DNA of 64,000 nucleotides, from positions 62,001-126,000 of the forward strand of contig NZ_FWWV01000035.1 in the NCBI RefSeq assembly GCF_900176075.1, read 5' to 3'. Origin of the DNA: Pasteurella testudinis DSM 23072. GTDB taxonomy: Bacteria > Pseudomonadota > Gammaproteobacteria > Enterobacterales > Pasteurellaceae. The stretch's first letter is position 1, and each line of letters begins with the position of its first letter. Below the pieces are notes generated by a model. The model was given only the letters and a program-made list of their open reading frames with translations, was not told the origin of the DNA and did not search any database. Shown here piece by piece: positions 45,096 through 54,520 of the stretch. Made by a program: the position numbers and the translations under genes.

Positions 45096-45660
45096 TCTTG
45101 CGATTTTCTACTGCGGTACAAACGGTGCGGGTAAAACCACATTGCGTGGATTTAATAAAGATACAGTGCAAATTGTGATTGATTCTGATCATATCGCCAT
45201 GCAAATTAACCCTGAAAATCCACGCTTGGTGGATAGCCTTGCTGGCAGAAAAGCGATTGAATTATTTAAATTTGCGGTTGAACATCAAATCTCGTTTTCA
45301 ATGGAATCCACATTATCAGGCAACTCCATTTTGCAACGTATAAAAAAAACCAAAGACAATGGTTTCTATGTGCGATTAAATTATGTGGGTGTAAATAGCG
45401 TTTCCATCAATATTGATCGTGTAAAAGCAAGAGTGGCGAGCGGCGGACATTTTATTGATGAAGCAACAATTCGCAACCGCTACGACATCAGTTTGCAAAA
45501 TTTAATTAAAATCTTACCACTTTGTGACGAAGTGTTTATTTATGACAATTCGGAAGAACTACCGAATTTGGTGTTTCATCTTAAAGGAAATAAATTAACC
45601 CAGTGGCTTGATGTGTTGCCGGAGTGGTGTGCAGAATTAAAACAGGCACTAAATCACTAG
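45079..45660 (+). CDS. Zeta-toxin-like P-loop kinase
   Basis: A 193-residue P-loop protein. Walker A is CGTNGAGKTT with Lys19. A DSDHIAMQINPEN segment corresponds to the acidic substrate-side motif of zeta toxins, and the ESTLSGNSILQRIKK segment to the second one. RVKARVASGGHFIDEATIRNRYD gives the Arg-bearing lid (R-V-x-x-GGH-x-x-x-x-x-I-x-x-R), shared by zeta and related kinases. Zeta toxins phosphorylate UDP-N-acetylglucosamine and so block wall synthesis; whether this one does is unknown. The ATG at 45079 is favoured over TTG at 45073. The module is more A/T-rich than its neighbours, suggesting transfer. Confidence 0.78.
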   Translation: MPKQNNLAIFYCGTNGAGKTTLRGFNKDTVQIVIDSDHIAMQINPENPRLVDSLAGRKAIELFKFAVEHQISFSMESTLSGNSILQRIKKTKDNGFYVRLNYVGVNSVSINIDRVKARVASGGHFIDEATIRNRYDISLQNLIKILPLCDEVFIYDNSEELPNLVFHLKGNKLTQWLDVLPEWCAELKQALNH

Positions 45661-45691
45661 GGGCATAGTAGGCAAAATGCAAAGCTCGGTT

Positions 45692-45715
45692 CGGGCGGAT
45701 ATATAATCCGCCCCT
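45692..45715 (-). repeat. 24-bp palindromic element, right copy flanking the zeta-like module
   Basis: Exact reverse complement of the unit at 44745-44768. It stands 31 bases behind the kinase stop codon and 24 bases before the mutS end. It may work as a terminator for either strand. Confidence 0.75.
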
Positions 45716-45739
45716 ACTTTCCCATCAGAATCAATTATC

Positions 45740-48343
45740 TTAACCTTTCACCAAGGTTTTCAACTGATACAAATAAGTCAGTGCTTGTTTCGGCGTCAAA
45801 TCGTCTGGATCAAGCTGTTGCAGCATTTGCCAGACCGCACTTTTCCCCTCGTCCTCCTCCACCAATGGTAATTCGCCCTGCGCCTGCGTCATTTCGCGCA
45901 GCTGCTGTAATTTTTGATCGCCGCTTTGTTGCGACAGCCGTTCTAATTGATTGAGTTTCTGTTTTGCCAGTTTCAACACGTTTTTCGGCACACCGGCTAA
46001 AGCGGCGACCGCCAAGCCGTAACTTTTGCTGGCGGCGCCGTCTTGCACCGCATGCATAAACGCAATGCTGTCGTTGTGTTCCAATGCGTCCAAATGCACG
46101 TTGAAGACACTGTCGAACTGCTGCGGCAACACGGTCAATTCAAAATAGTGGGTGGCGAACAGGGTCAGCGAACGCAGTTTTTTCGCCAGCCATTCGGCGC
46201 ACGCCCATGCCAGCGCCAAGCCGTCGTAAGTGGACGTGCCGCGCCCGATTTCATCGATCAGCACCAGACTTTTTTCTCCGGCCTGATGTAGAATATTCGC
46301 CATTTCGGTCATCTCGACCATAAAGGTCGAGCGCCCCGACGCCAAATCGTCGGAAGCGCCGATACGGGTGAAAATCCGATCAATCGGACCGATAACCGCA
46401 CTTTCCGCCGGTACGAAGCTGCCGATATACGCCATCAGCACGATTAACGCCGTTTGCCGCATATAGGTGCTTTTTCCGCCCATATTCGGCCCGGTAACGA
46501 TCAATAAGTGGCGTTGCGCATTTAACTGCAGCGGATTGGCGATAAACGGATCGCGCATCACGTTTTCTACCACCGGATGCCGTCCCTGTCGAATCTCCAC
46601 GCCGATGCGATCGGTAAACTGCGGACAGTTGTAATTCAACGTTTGCGCCCGTTCCGCCAAATTGGCGAATACATCAAGCTGCGCCAGCGTTAAGGCGGCA
46701 AGCTGCAATTCGCCCAAGTGCGGTAACAGTTGCTCGAACAGCTCGTCGTACAACTGTTTTTCCAACGCCAATGCCGCCCCTTTGGCTTTCAGCACTTTGT
46801 CTTCATAGGTTTTCAGTTCGGGGATAATATAGCGTTCGGCGTTTTTCAGGGTTTGGCGGCGCACATAGTGAATCGGCGCGCGATCCGCCTGTCCGCGGCT
46901 GATTTGAATGTAGTAGCCGTGCACCGCGTTGAAACCGATTTTTAAGGTGTCGATCCCGGTCGCTTCACGCTCTCTGGCTTCCAGCTCCTCCAAGAAACGG
47001 GTGGCGCCGGCGGACAGCTCGCGCCATTCGTCCAACTCGGCATGATAACCGGCGGTAATCACGCCGCCGTCACGAATCAGCAGCGGCGGGGTCTCCACCA
47101 GCGCGGTTTGCAACAATTGGCACAGTGCGGAAAAATCGTCGATCATGCGGCAAAGTGCGGTTAACGGCGGCGAATCTTGTAGATTTATTGTATTTTTAAT
47201 TAACGGAATCTGTTCAAGTGCGGTGCGCAAACGGGTCAGATCGCGCGGACGGGCGGAACGCAACGCCACCCGTGCCAAAATCCGTTCCATATCGCCCACT
47301 TGGCGCAACAACGGCTGTAAATCGCCGATCAAATCCTGCTGCAAAATCGCCGAAATCGCATTTTGCCGTTTACGCAATTGCGCCACATCGCAAATCGGCT
47401 GATGAATCCAGCGTTTTAACAAACGGCTGCCCATCGGCGTGACGCAGTGATCCAGCACCCATGCCAACGTATAATCGTTGCCGCCCGCCAGATTCTGGGT
47501 CAGTTCCAAATTGCGGCGGGTGGCGGCGTCCAACACGATAAAATCATTGTTTTGCAACAGGCTGATCGCATTGATATGCGGCAAGGCGGTGCGCTGGGTC
47601 TCTTTGGCATATTGCAGCAAACAACCGGCGGCGCACAGCCCTAGTTTGGCGTGTTCAACGCCGAATGCTTTCAGATCTTTGGTACCGAATTGACGGTTCA
47701 ACAGTTGAAGTGCGGTATTCAGCTCGAATTCCCAAATCGGACGGCGGCGCAAACCTCGACACTGCTGCAAAATCGTGGTGTCGGCAAACTCCTCGTCATA
47801 CAGCAGCTCGGCAATGGCGCTGCGTTGTAACTCCGCCTGCAAACCGGCTTTGTCATCATGTTCGCTAATCTGGAAACGCCCCGACGCCATATCCAGCGTT
47901 GCCAAGGCAAACCGCTCTTTTTGCTGGTAAACCGCCGCGATAAGATTGTCCTGCCGCTCCGGCAGCAAGGCTTCGTCGCTGACCGTGCCCGGCGTGACAA
48001 TCCGCACCACCTGCCGCTCCACCGGCCCTTTGCTAGCCGCCGGATCGCCGATCTGCTCGCAAATCGCGACAGATTCGCCCAAACGCACCAACTTCGCCAG
48101 ATACCCCTCGACCGCATGATAAGGCACGCCCGCCATCGGAATCGGTTGTCCGGCGGAACTGCCGCGTTTGGTCAGCGAAATATCCAGCAACTGCGCCGCT
48201 TTTTTCGCATCGTCATAAAACAATTCGTAAAAATCGCCCATGCGATAAAACAGTAAAATATCGGGATTTTCAGCTTTCAGACGCAAATACTGCTGCATCA
48301 TCGGCGTATGATCGGAAAAACTGCTGTCGAATGACTCTTTCAT
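45740..48343 (-). CDS. mutS: DNA mismatch repair protein MutS
   Basis: An 867-residue mismatch-binding ATPase. The start at ATG 48343 gives [28 protein letters not shown], near the family N-terminus. The mismatch wedge is in [32 protein letters not shown], with the Phe-x-Glu motif. The ATPase domain has Walker [28 protein letters not shown], Walker [20 protein letters not shown], and FATHYFELT. The C-terminal part ends with the region that pairs tetramers. It faces away from recA. Length compares with about 855 in E. coli and H. influenzae. Confidence 0.97.
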   Translation of the reverse strand: MKESFDSSFSDHTPMMQQYLRLKAENPDILLFYRMGDFYELFYDDAKKAAQLLDISLTKRGSSAGQPIPMAGVPYHAVEGYLAKLVRLGESVAICEQIGDPAASKGPVERQVVRIVTPGTVSDEALLPERQDNLIAAVYQQKERFALATLDMASGRFQISEHDDKAGLQAELQRSAIAELLYDEEFADTTILQQCRGLRRRPIWEFELNTALQLLNRQFGTKDLKAFGVEHAKLGLCAAGCLLQYAKETQRTALPHINAISLLQNNDFIVLDAATRRNLELTQNLAGGNDYTLAWVLDHCVTPMGSRLLKRWIHQPICDVAQLRKRQNAISAILQQDLIGDLQPLLRQVGDMERILARVALRSARPRDLTRLRTALEQIPLIKNTINLQDSPPLTALCRMIDDFSALCQLLQTALVETPPLLIRDGGVITAGYHAELDEWRELSAGATRFLEELEAREREATGIDTLKIGFNAVHGYYIQISRGQADRAPIHYVRRQTLKNAERYIIPELKTYEDKVLKAKGAALALEKQLYDELFEQLLPHLGELQLAALTLAQLDVFANLAERAQTLNYNCPQFTDRIGVEIRQGRHPVVENVMRDPFIANPLQLNAQRHLLIVTGPNMGGKSTYMRQTALIVLMAYIGSFVPAESAVIGPIDRIFTRIGASDDLASGRSTFMVEMTEMANILHQAGEKSLVLIDEIGRGTSTYDGLALAWACAEWLAKKLRSLTLFATHYFELTVLPQQFDSVFNVHLDALEHNDSIAFMHAVQDGAASKSYGLAVAALAGVPKNVLKLAKQKLNQLERLSQQSGDQKLQQLREMTQAQGELPLVEEDEGKSAVWQMLQQLDPDDLTPKQALTYLYQLKTLVKG

Positions 48344-48519
48344 CGGGGCTGCCTTGTCGCGGGTTGGTCGGAACGATTGTGGAAAACAATAAAGGCAAAA
48401 ATGATACTGAATCACCGCCTGATGATCAATCGCTTATCGGTAAAAGTGCGGTTTAGACAAATTAAACGCTTAAATTTTGGAATCGGGATCAAATTCTCAA
48501 AAAAAGATCAAAATTCCGC

Positions 48520-48547
48520 TTGATACTGTATAATCATACAGTATAAT
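48520..48547 (+). promoter_or_regulatory. recA promoter (sigma-70 type)
   Basis: TTGATA at 48520-48525 and TATAAT at 48542-48547 stand 16 bases apart, with the LexA box filling the spacer exactly. A repressor bound there would block polymerase. The start codon is 45 bases downstream. Confidence 0.85.
48526..48541. promoter_or_regulatory. LexA (SOS) box of recA
   Basis: CTGT-N8-ACAG, the palindromic core of the gamma-proteobacterial SOS box, with an A/T-rich centre. It lies between -35 and -10 of the recA promoter. It probably controls only recA; mutS starts about 180 bases away on the other side. Confidence 0.88.
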
Positions 48548-48591
48548 GACGCCAATTATGTTGATTCTGATTTAAATACCTGAGGTTTATC

Positions 48592-49677
48592 ATGGCTGAG
48601 AAGAAAGTTGAAAAAGTCGATAGTGAAAATAAAGAGAAAGCACTGGCGGCGGCGTTAGGGCAGATTGAAAAACAATTCGGAAAAGGCTCGATCATGCGGC
48701 TCGGCGATTCGCAAGCGCTCGACGTTGAGGCGATTTCGACCGGTTCGTTAGGTTTGGACGTGGCGTTGGGTATCGGCGGCTTGCCGATGGGGCGGATTGT
48801 GGAAATTTTCGGGCCTGAATCTTCCGGTAAAACCACCCTGACTCTTTCGGTGATCGCGCAAGCGCAAAAAGAGGGCAAAACCTGTGCCTTTATTGATGCC
48901 GAACACGCCCTCGATCCGATTTATGCCAATAAATTGGGGGTGAATGTGCAGGATCTGTTGGTTTCTCAGCCGGATCACGGCGAACAGGCGTTGGAAATTT
49001 GTGATGCGTTAGTGCGCTCCGGCGCGGTTGATGTGATTATCGTCGACTCCGTTGCCGCCTTAACCCCGAAAGCGGAAATCGAAGGCGACATGGGCGACTC
49101 GCATATGGGCTTGCAGGCACGTTTGATGTCGCAGGCGCTGCGTAAATTGACCGGCCACATCAAAACCGCCAACTGTTTGGTGGTGTTTATCAACCAAATC
49201 CGGATGAAAATCGGGGTGATGTTCGGCAATCCTGAAACTACCACCGGCGGTAATGCGCTGAAATTCTATGCGTCGGTACGTCTGGATATCCGCCGTACCG
49301 GTGCGGTGAAAGACGGCGAAGAGGTGATCGGCAGCGAAACGCGGGTCAAAGTGGTGAAAAACAAAGTCGCCGCACCGTTCCGCCAAGCAGAGTTCCAAAT
49401 CGTTTACGGCGAAGGGATCTCGAAAAACGGTGAATTAATCGAGCTGGGCGTGAAACACAAACTGGTGGAAAAATCCGGTGCTTGGTATGCGTATAACGGC
49501 GGTAAAATCGGGCAAGGCCGTGCCAATGCGATGAAATGGCTGGCGGAGCATCCGCAGGAAACGGCGGAGTTGGAAGCCAAATTACGCGCCGAGTTGCTGG
49601 CGCATCCGGAGCAGGCGTTAATTGCCGAAGCCGGTGCGGAGGCTGATGCCGAAGATGATTTTGAGCACGAAGCATAA
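48592..49677 (+). CDS. recA: Recombinase RecA
   Basis: A 361-residue DNA strand-exchange protein and LexA coprotease. Walker A is GPESSGKT at 74-81. Others are [21 protein letters not shown], the Walker B strand [15 protein letters not shown] loops [17 protein letters not shown] and [36 protein letters not shown]. The acidic C-terminal tail ([17 protein letters not shown]) is normal. No recX gene follows; the next gene is glpR. GAGG lies before the ATG. Confidence 0.98.
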   Translation: MAEKKVEKVDSENKEKALAAALGQIEKQFGKGSIMRLGDSQALDVEAISTGSLGLDVALGIGGLPMGRIVEIFGPESSGKTTLTLSVIAQAQKEGKTCAFIDAEHALDPIYANKLGVNVQDLLVSQPDHGEQALEICDALVRSGAVDVIIVDSVAALTPKAEIEGDMGDSHMGLQARLMSQALRKLTGHIKTANCLVVFINQIRMKIGVMFGNPETTTGGNALKFYASVRLDIRRTGAVKDGEEVIGSETRVKVVKNKVAAPFRQAEFQIVYGEGISKNGELIELGVKHKLVEKSGAWYAYNGGKIGQGRANAMKWLAEHPQETAELEAKLRAELLAHPEQALIAEAGAEADAEDDFEHEA

Positions 49678-49720
49678 TCATCGGCAAAACAAGTTACGGC
49701 AGATACCGTAAGGTAAACGC

Positions 49721-49786
49721 AAAGTGCGGTCAAAGGGGCTAAGCAAAAGAGGCTAAGCAAATGGTCAATTTTACCGCACTTTTTTA
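49721..49786 (+). terminator. Long-loop USS-pair hairpin after recA
   Basis: Inverted uptake signals AAAGTGCGGT (49721-49730) and ACCGCACTTT (49773-49782) are followed by T. The loop of 42 bases is long for a terminator and contains the word GGCTAAGCAA twice, so efficiency is uncertain. Confidence 0.5.
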
Positions 49787-49938
49787 TAATATCACTGTGC
49801 CGATCTGGTTATACCTCGGCCGCTTGCCGATTTAACGTATTTTTTCTCGTGCCACTTCCCAAAAAACCGATAATTTAAGGTATATTAAGCAAAAGCTTAG
49901 GCTAAATAATATTCAATAAATTTAAAAAAGGAGGGAAG

Positions 49939-50718
49939 ATGAAACAATCGATTCGTCACCAGCAAATTGTCGAGCTGGTCACACAGCGCGGTTATATCAG
50001 CACCGAAGATTTAGTGACGGTATTTAACGTGACCTCGCAAACTATTCGACGCGACTTAAACGAATTGGCCGAACAAAATTTGATCCGCCGTCATCATGGC
50101 GGCGCAGCTTCTCCCTCCACGAGCGAAAACAGCGATTATTCCGAACGCAAAAGTTTCTTTTCCAACGAAAAACAAGCGATAGCGCAACGGGCGGCGGCGC
50201 TGATTAAAAACGGTTCGTCGCTGTTTATCGACATCGGCACCACGCCGGAAGCGGTGGCTTATGCCCTGTTGGGACATCAAAATTTGCGCATTGTCACCAA
50301 TAACCTGAATGCGGCGCATATTTTGATGAAAAATCCGGATTTTGAAATCACGATTGCCGGCGGCAACCTGCGCTCCGACGGCGGAATCATCGGCGAGGCA
50401 ACCGTAGATTTTATCTCCCAATTCCGTTTGGATTACTGCATTTTGGGTATCAGTGCGATTGACGAGGACGGCACGCTGTTGGATTACGACTTCCATGAAG
50501 TGCAGGTGAAACGGGCGTTGATGCACAGCTCGCGCAACATTTTGCTGGTGGCGGATCACTCCAAATTCAGCCGTCAGGCGATTGTGCGGTTGGCTTCGCT
50601 CAATGATGTCGATACCTTGCTGACCGATGCGCCGCCGCCGCAAAAAATTATGCAGTTACTGCAACAACATAATGTCAAACTGGAACTCTGTTTGGCACAA
50701 CATCAAACCCTTGCTTAA
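49939..50718 (+). CDS. glpR: DeoR-family repressor GlpR (glycerol-3-phosphate regulon)
   Basis: A 259-residue DeoR repressor. The N-terminal helix-turn-helix includes GYISTEDLVTVFNVTSQTIRRDLNELAEQNLIRRHHGGA. The sugar-phosphate isomerase-like sensor has FIDIGTTPEAVAYALLGHQNLRIVTNNLNAA and GGIIGEATVDFISQFRLDYCILGISAIDEDG, almost the same as in E. coli GlpR. VADHSKFSR is another fixed segment. AAGGAGG before ATG. Its usual neighbours glpE and glpG are 10-12 kb upstream. Next comes a DNA glycosylase gene only 14 bases on. Confidence 0.94.
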   Translation: MKQSIRHQQIVELVTQRGYISTEDLVTVFNVTSQTIRRDLNELAEQNLIRRHHGGAASPSTSENSDYSERKSFFSNEKQAIAQRAAALIKNGSSLFIDIGTTPEAVAYALLGHQNLRIVTNNLNAAHILMKNPDFEITIAGGNLRSDGGIIGEATVDFISQFRLDYCILGISAIDEDGTLLDYDFHEVQVKRALMHSSRNILLVADHSKFSRQAIVRLASLNDVDTLLTDAPPPQKIMQLLQQHNVKLELCLAQHQTLA

Positions 50719-50732
50719 AATACAGCGTAGTT

Positions 50733-51404
50733 ATGATTCTGGAAAAATTTGACGATATTTATCAGCGCGCCGCCGAGCAAAAAGGCGGCGAAGCGCGGTT
50801 GCAAGCGTTGCTCTGCGAAGTGAAATCCACACAGCAATTATTGGACGTGCCCGATCACCGCTGGTTGGCGGAATTAACCCGTAAAATTTTCCAATCCGGT
50901 TTTGTCTGGCGGATTGTCAACCAAAAATGGGACAGTTTCGAGCAGGTTTTTTGGGGCTTCGAGATTGAAAAACTGTTGATGATGCCCGATGAATTGTGGG
51001 AAAAGAAAGCGCAGGATCCGAGCATTATCCGCAATTGGTCGAAAGTCGCCACCATTAAGCAAAATGCACAGATGATTTATCAAGCCAATCTGGAGGGCGG
51101 ATTTTCCCGTTTGCTGGCGGAATGGGACAGTGGGAACATTACCGCACTTTGGCAATATTTGAAGCGCAACGGCAAGCGTTTGGGCGGCAACACCGGCGCT
51201 TATACTTTGCGGGCCGTGGGCAAAGATACTTTTCTGCTGACCCATGACGTCGAGGCCTATTTACGCAATCACAAACTGATTGACGGCGGCATTCAAACCC
51301 AGCGTAGTTTTACGATTGCACAGCAAGTCTTCGCTGAATGGCAGCAACAAAGCGGCCGTCCGCTCAGCCACATCAGCCAGATTGTGACGTTCAGCATGGG
51401 ATAG
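50733..51404 (+). CDS. Tag-like DNA-3-methyladenine glycosylase family protein
   Basis: A 223-residue helical protein with the core of the Tag family (RKIFQSGFVWRIVNQKWDSFEQVF..., DPSIIRNWSKVATIKQNAQMI, ending in a helix-hairpin-helix-like LKRNGKRLGGNTGAYTLRAVGKDTFLLTHDV). The N-terminal Cys/His metal motif of standard Tag (C-x-W...YHD) is missing. So it is a family member with perhaps changed base choice. The late Asp in LTHDVEAYL may be the catalytic one. It is closely packed after glpR and before the ClC gene. Confidence 0.75.
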   Translation: MILEKFDDIYQRAAEQKGGEARLQALLCEVKSTQQLLDVPDHRWLAELTRKIFQSGFVWRIVNQKWDSFEQVFWGFEIEKLLMMPDELWEKKAQDPSIIRNWSKVATIKQNAQMIYQANLEGGFSRLLAEWDSGNITALWQYLKRNGKRLGGNTGAYTLRAVGKDTFLLTHDVEAYLRNHKLIDGGIQTQRSFTIAQQVFAEWQQQSGRPLSHISQIVTFSMG

Positions 51405-51421
51405 ACACGGAATCGGCACAG

Positions 51422-52672
51422 ATGAATATCAGTTTACGTTTTTTTCTTTCGCTGTTGGTGGTCGGTGTGCTTGCCGGTTTGGTCGGTTTTGCCTTGACCG
51501 AGCTGATGCATTTCACTCAACATCACGCTTTTGGTTACGCCCTGCACGGCGAAGAGATTGCTTTTCGTATTGGTGCGGAGCATGCCGCGCCGCAACGGCG
51601 TTGGTTGGTGTTGACGCTATGCGGTGTTTTGGCCGGCGGCGGTTGGTATGCCATTCACCGTTGGGGCAGCCGCTTGGTCGGTTTTAAAGCCGCGATGGCG
51701 AATCCGCAACAAGGCATGCCGCTGTTTACCACGCTGGCTCACGCCTTGTTGCAAATTATCACCGTCGGCTTGGGATCACCGTTAGGACGGGAAGGCGCGC
51801 CGCGTGAAATGAGTGCGGCGTTTGCTTCGCTGTGGATTCGTAAAGTGCGGTTGAGTGATGACGATGCCGCCCTGCTGATTGCCTGCGCCGCCGGAGCCGG
51901 TTTGGCGGCGGTGTATAACGTGCCGTTGGCAGCCACGATTTTTATTTTGGAAACCCTCGTACTGGCGCTGAATCCGCGCGTCATTTTTGCGGCGTTACTC
52001 ACCTCTGTCACCGCAACGCTGGTGGTGCGTTATACCTTGGGCGATTTGGTGCAGTATCACTTGATTAATGTGGAGGTCAACCATGCGCTATTGTGGTTTG
52101 CACTGTTAATCGGGCCGTTGATAACCGTCAGCGTCAAGCTATTTCGCTATACGACCGCACTTTTTCCCATTATTGCGCGCGATGACAAACGGATTATCCC
52201 GTTGGCAATTTTGCTGTTCAGTCTGATTGGCGTGGTGGCGATCTTTTTCCCCGATGTATTGGGTAACGGCAAAGCCGGTAATCAATTGGCGTTTGCCGGT
52301 TTGTTGGATTGGCACAGCGGTTTAACGTTGTTGTTAATGAAATGGTTGGTGGTGCTGTTGGCATTGGCGGCAGGGGCTTACGGCGGCTTAATCACGCCGT
52401 CGATGATGTTGGGCGGCATCTTGGCGCTGAGTCTGGCGCTGGCTTGGAACGGCTTTTTTCCGACAATTTCAATCGAAACCGCCGCCTTAATCGGCGCAAC
52501 CGCATTTTTGGCGGTCTCGCTGAAAATGCCGCTGACTGCCATTGTATTTGCGTTGGAACTGACCCGCGCGCCGGTCGAGATTGTATTGCCGCTGGCATTG
52601 GCGGTCGCCAGTGCCTGGTGTGTCGAGAAGGGGTTGTTTGATCATGCGGATAAAACAAAAACCGCACTTTAG
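51422..52672 (+). CDS. ClC-family chloride channel/antiporter
   Basis: A 416-residue membrane protein with many helices. The ATG at 51422 is used since an upstream frame overlaps the glycosylase and has no site. Anion-selectivity motifs are GLGSPLGREGAPREM (the G-R-E-G-x-P signature), VLGNGKAGNQLAF, and GGLITPSMMLGG. It lacks the long cytoplasmic CBS part. Whether it is a Cl-/H+ exchanger like EriC is uncertain because the gating Glu in GREGAP is retained but other residues vary. Its stop lies within the USS-pair hairpin. Confidence 0.88.
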   Translation: MNISLRFFLSLLVVGVLAGLVGFALTELMHFTQHHAFGYALHGEEIAFRIGAEHAAPQRRWLVLTLCGVLAGGGWYAIHRWGSRLVGFKAAMANPQQGMPLFTTLAHALLQIITVGLGSPLGREGAPREMSAAFASLWIRKVRLSDDDAALLIACAAGAGLAAVYNVPLAATIFILETLVLALNPRVIFAALLTSVTATLVVRYTLGDLVQYHLINVEVNHALLWFALLIGPLITVSVKLFRYTTALFPIIARDDKRIIPLAILLFSLIGVVAIFFPDVLGNGKAGNQLAFAGLLDWHSGLTLLLMKWLVVLLALAAGAYGGLITPSMMLGGILALSLALAWNGFFPTISIETAALIGATAFLAVSLKMPLTAIVFALELTRAPVEIVLPLALAVASAWCVEKGLFDHADKTKTAL

Positions 52673-52697
52673 CTCAAGGTCGAGCAAAGTGCGGTAT
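52655..52697 (-). terminator. USS-pair terminator of ytfE overlapping the ClC stop codon
   Basis: ACCGCACTTTAGCTC and GAGCAAAGTGCGGT form a stem with the minus strand followed by a T-rich stretch. It ends ytfE; the last codons and TAG of the ClC gene are part of the stem, so the two convergent genes share it. Confidence 0.8.
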
Positions 52698-52719
52698 TGA
52701 ACTTGCCGTATTGGCCGGC

Positions 52720-53391
52720 TTAAGCTTCGTTGACTACGCGCGGAAACAAAATATTGTTTTCCAAATGGATATGGTGCATTAAATCATCAATAAATTCATT
52801 AATGCCGCTGTACAGCGCGCGCCAGCTGTTGCAGGCATCGGTCGGCGGGGTGACATTGTTGGTCAGCGATTTCAGGACTTCCACCTGCTGTCCGGCATCG
52901 TCATGTTCGTGTTCCATCACCTGAATCGGCATGCGCGCCATCGCGTATTGACCGGCGTTGATCATCGGGAACAAAATCTGTTCTTCTTTTTGCATATGCT
53001 GGTTTAGGTCGGCATGAATCGCTTTTAGTACCGCAGACGCACCCATCGGGCAATCTGCGCGATCACCGTGTACGTTTTCCACCTTCTCCGCCAACAAAAT
53101 CAGTTCGGGCAATTGTTCACGATGACGTTGGTGGTAACGGGCGATGATATGCTCAATGGTGTCGGCATAGGCGGCCTGTGTCCAGTCCTGTTCTGCGCTT
53201 GCTTCTTGATTTTCTGCCAGATCGGCTAAGCGTTTTTCAATTTCCGCCAGATTCAGATTTTTCAATTTTGCCGCAAAGCCCAAAGTATTGGCACCGCCAC
53301 AGCAAAAATCCAGATCATATTCACGAAACAGCTTGGTTGCCCCCGGAATCGCCACGGCTAATTCGCCTAATTTTTTATCTTCAAATGACAT
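52720..53391 (-). CDS. ytfE: Iron-sulfur cluster repair protein YtfE (RIC)
   Basis: A 223-residue di-iron protein that helps restore Fe-S clusters after nitrosative or oxidative damage. The N-terminal ScdA-like domain has DLDFCCGGANTL with Cys30-Cys31. The hemerythrin-like domain carries metal ligands in EHIIARYHQRHREQ, HADLNQHMQKEEQILFP, MEHEHDDAG and HHIHLENNILFP. A putative FNR box lies about 100 bases upstream. In relatives NO-responsive NsrR controls it; no clear NsrR palindrome was found. Confidence 0.95.
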   Translation of the reverse strand: MSFEDKKLGELAVAIPGATKLFREYDLDFCCGGANTLGFAAKLKNLNLAEIEKRLADLAENQEASAEQDWTQAAYADTIEHIIARYHQRHREQLPELILLAEKVENVHGDRADCPMGASAVLKAIHADLNQHMQKEEQILFPMINAGQYAMARMPIQVMEHEHDDAGQQVEVLKSLTNNVTPPTDACNSWRALYSGINEFIDDLMHHIHLENNILFPRVVNEA

Positions 53392-53489
53392 CTTTTTTCC
53401 TCATGTAAACGGAGTGGATAAAACTTGAGTTAAATAGTAAGGTATTTAAAAAATAAAAACAGTATTTTTTATCTATCTTTTAAGAAAAT

Positions 53490-53503
53490 ATGATCTGTAT
53501 CAA
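53490..53503. promoter_or_regulatory. FNR-like site upstream of ytfE
   Basis: ATGAT-N4-ATCAA differs by one base from the FNR consensus TTGAT-N4-ATCAA. It is in the 208-base space before ytfE, consistent with anaerobic control. Confidence 0.5.
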
Positions 53504-53540
53504 ATCAAATACCTTGAATTGAGTAGGAAAAAGAAGGGAA

Positions 53541-53592
53541 AAACCGCACTTTGCCACCGAAAGCAACAAAGCAACAAAGCAACAAAGTGCGG
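53541..53592 (-). terminator. USS-pair terminator of ydfG with an octamer-repeat loop
   Basis: CCGCACTTTG (53544-53553) pairs with CAAAGTGCGG (53583-53592). On the minus strand the hairpin is followed by five T, which suits the end of ydfG. The loop holds three tandem GCAACAAA units at 53563-53586. Confidence 0.7.
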
Positions 53593-53599
53593 GGCAGCG

Positions 53600-54349
53600 C
53601 TATACTTTTTTCTTGACCGCCAAACCGGCAGGCGCTTGGGCGACCGGCATGACTTCAAGACGGTTGACGTTGACGTGTGCCGGACGTTCGGCGATCCAAA
53701 CAATCGTTTCGGCAATGTCCTGCGGGGTCAGGTAATCGACATTGGCATAGAGCGCCTCCGCTTTGGCGTCATCACCGTAAAAACGTACATTGGAAAACTC
53801 AGTGCCGCCGCACAAGCCCGGTTCGACATTGCTCACCCGTACCGCCGTGCCGAGCAAATCGGCGCGCAAATTCAAACTGAACTGCTTGACGAAGGCTTTG
53901 GTGGCGCCGTACACATTGCCGCCCGGATAAGGATAATCACCGGCAATCGAGCCTAAATTGATGATATGTCCGCGATTTCTGGCGACCATGCCGGGTAAAA
54001 CCGCATGGGTAATGCTGACCAAACCGCCGATATTGGTGGCGATCATCTGTTGCCAATCAGCGAGTTTGCTGTCTTGTGCCGCGGCTACGCCCAGCGCTAA
54101 TCCGGCGTTATTCACCAACAAATCAATCTCTTGCCACTCCGGTGGTAAACTGTGGAGCGCGTTGAGAGTGGCTTGTTCATCACAAACATCAAATGCCAGC
54201 GCCAGACACTGATCGCCCAGTTCCTGTTGCAATGCACTCAAGCGCGGTTGGCGGCGGGCAGTGATGATGACCCGATGTCCGTGTTGTACCAGCAAACGGG
54301 CGGTGGCGGCGCCGAATCCGGCGCTGGCGCCGGTAATAAGAGCTAACAT
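53600..54349 (-). CDS. ydfG: NADP-dependent short-chain dehydrogenase YdfG
   Basis: A 249-residue SDR enzyme; E. coli YdfG reduces malonic semialdehyde and oxidises serine and 3-hydroxy acids. The ATG at 54349 is supported by AAGGAG. The cofactor site is LITGASAGFGAATARLL, the structural motif LVNNAGLALG, and catalytic Tyr/Lys in VYGATKAFVKQF, with Ser in INLGSIAGDYPYPGG. The tail PAHVNVNRLEVMPVAQ is as in YdfG. A single gene between ytfE and asd. Confidence 0.94.
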   Translation of the reverse strand: MLALITGASAGFGAATARLLVQHGHRVIITARRQPRLSALQQELGDQCLALAFDVCDEQATLNALHSLPPEWQEIDLLVNNAGLALGVAAAQDSKLADWQQMIATNIGGLVSITHAVLPGMVARNRGHIINLGSIAGDYPYPGGNVYGATKAFVKQFSLNLRADLLGTAVRVSNVEPGLCGGTEFSNVRFYGDDAKAEALYANVDYLTPQDIAETIVWIAERPAHVNVNRLEVMPVAQAPAGLAVKKKV

Positions 54350-54520
54350 AACGATTCTCCTTTGGTGAGTTTGGATAACCCAATATAACAAAAAGCGGTG
54401 CCGGCGGTAAAAATTTTTGCTAAAAGAGTTGCTTTTATTGAAGTGATGTTGTAATTAATTAGAACAGAAAATTAAAAAACAACATTAAAACACAACATCA
54501 AAATACTTTAAGGAAACAAT

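Noticed and set aside
49800-49860. Short C/G-rich stretch after recA considered as a tRNA or small RNA
   Set aside because: No cloverleaf, no conserved T-loop and no CCA-proximal stem could be drawn.
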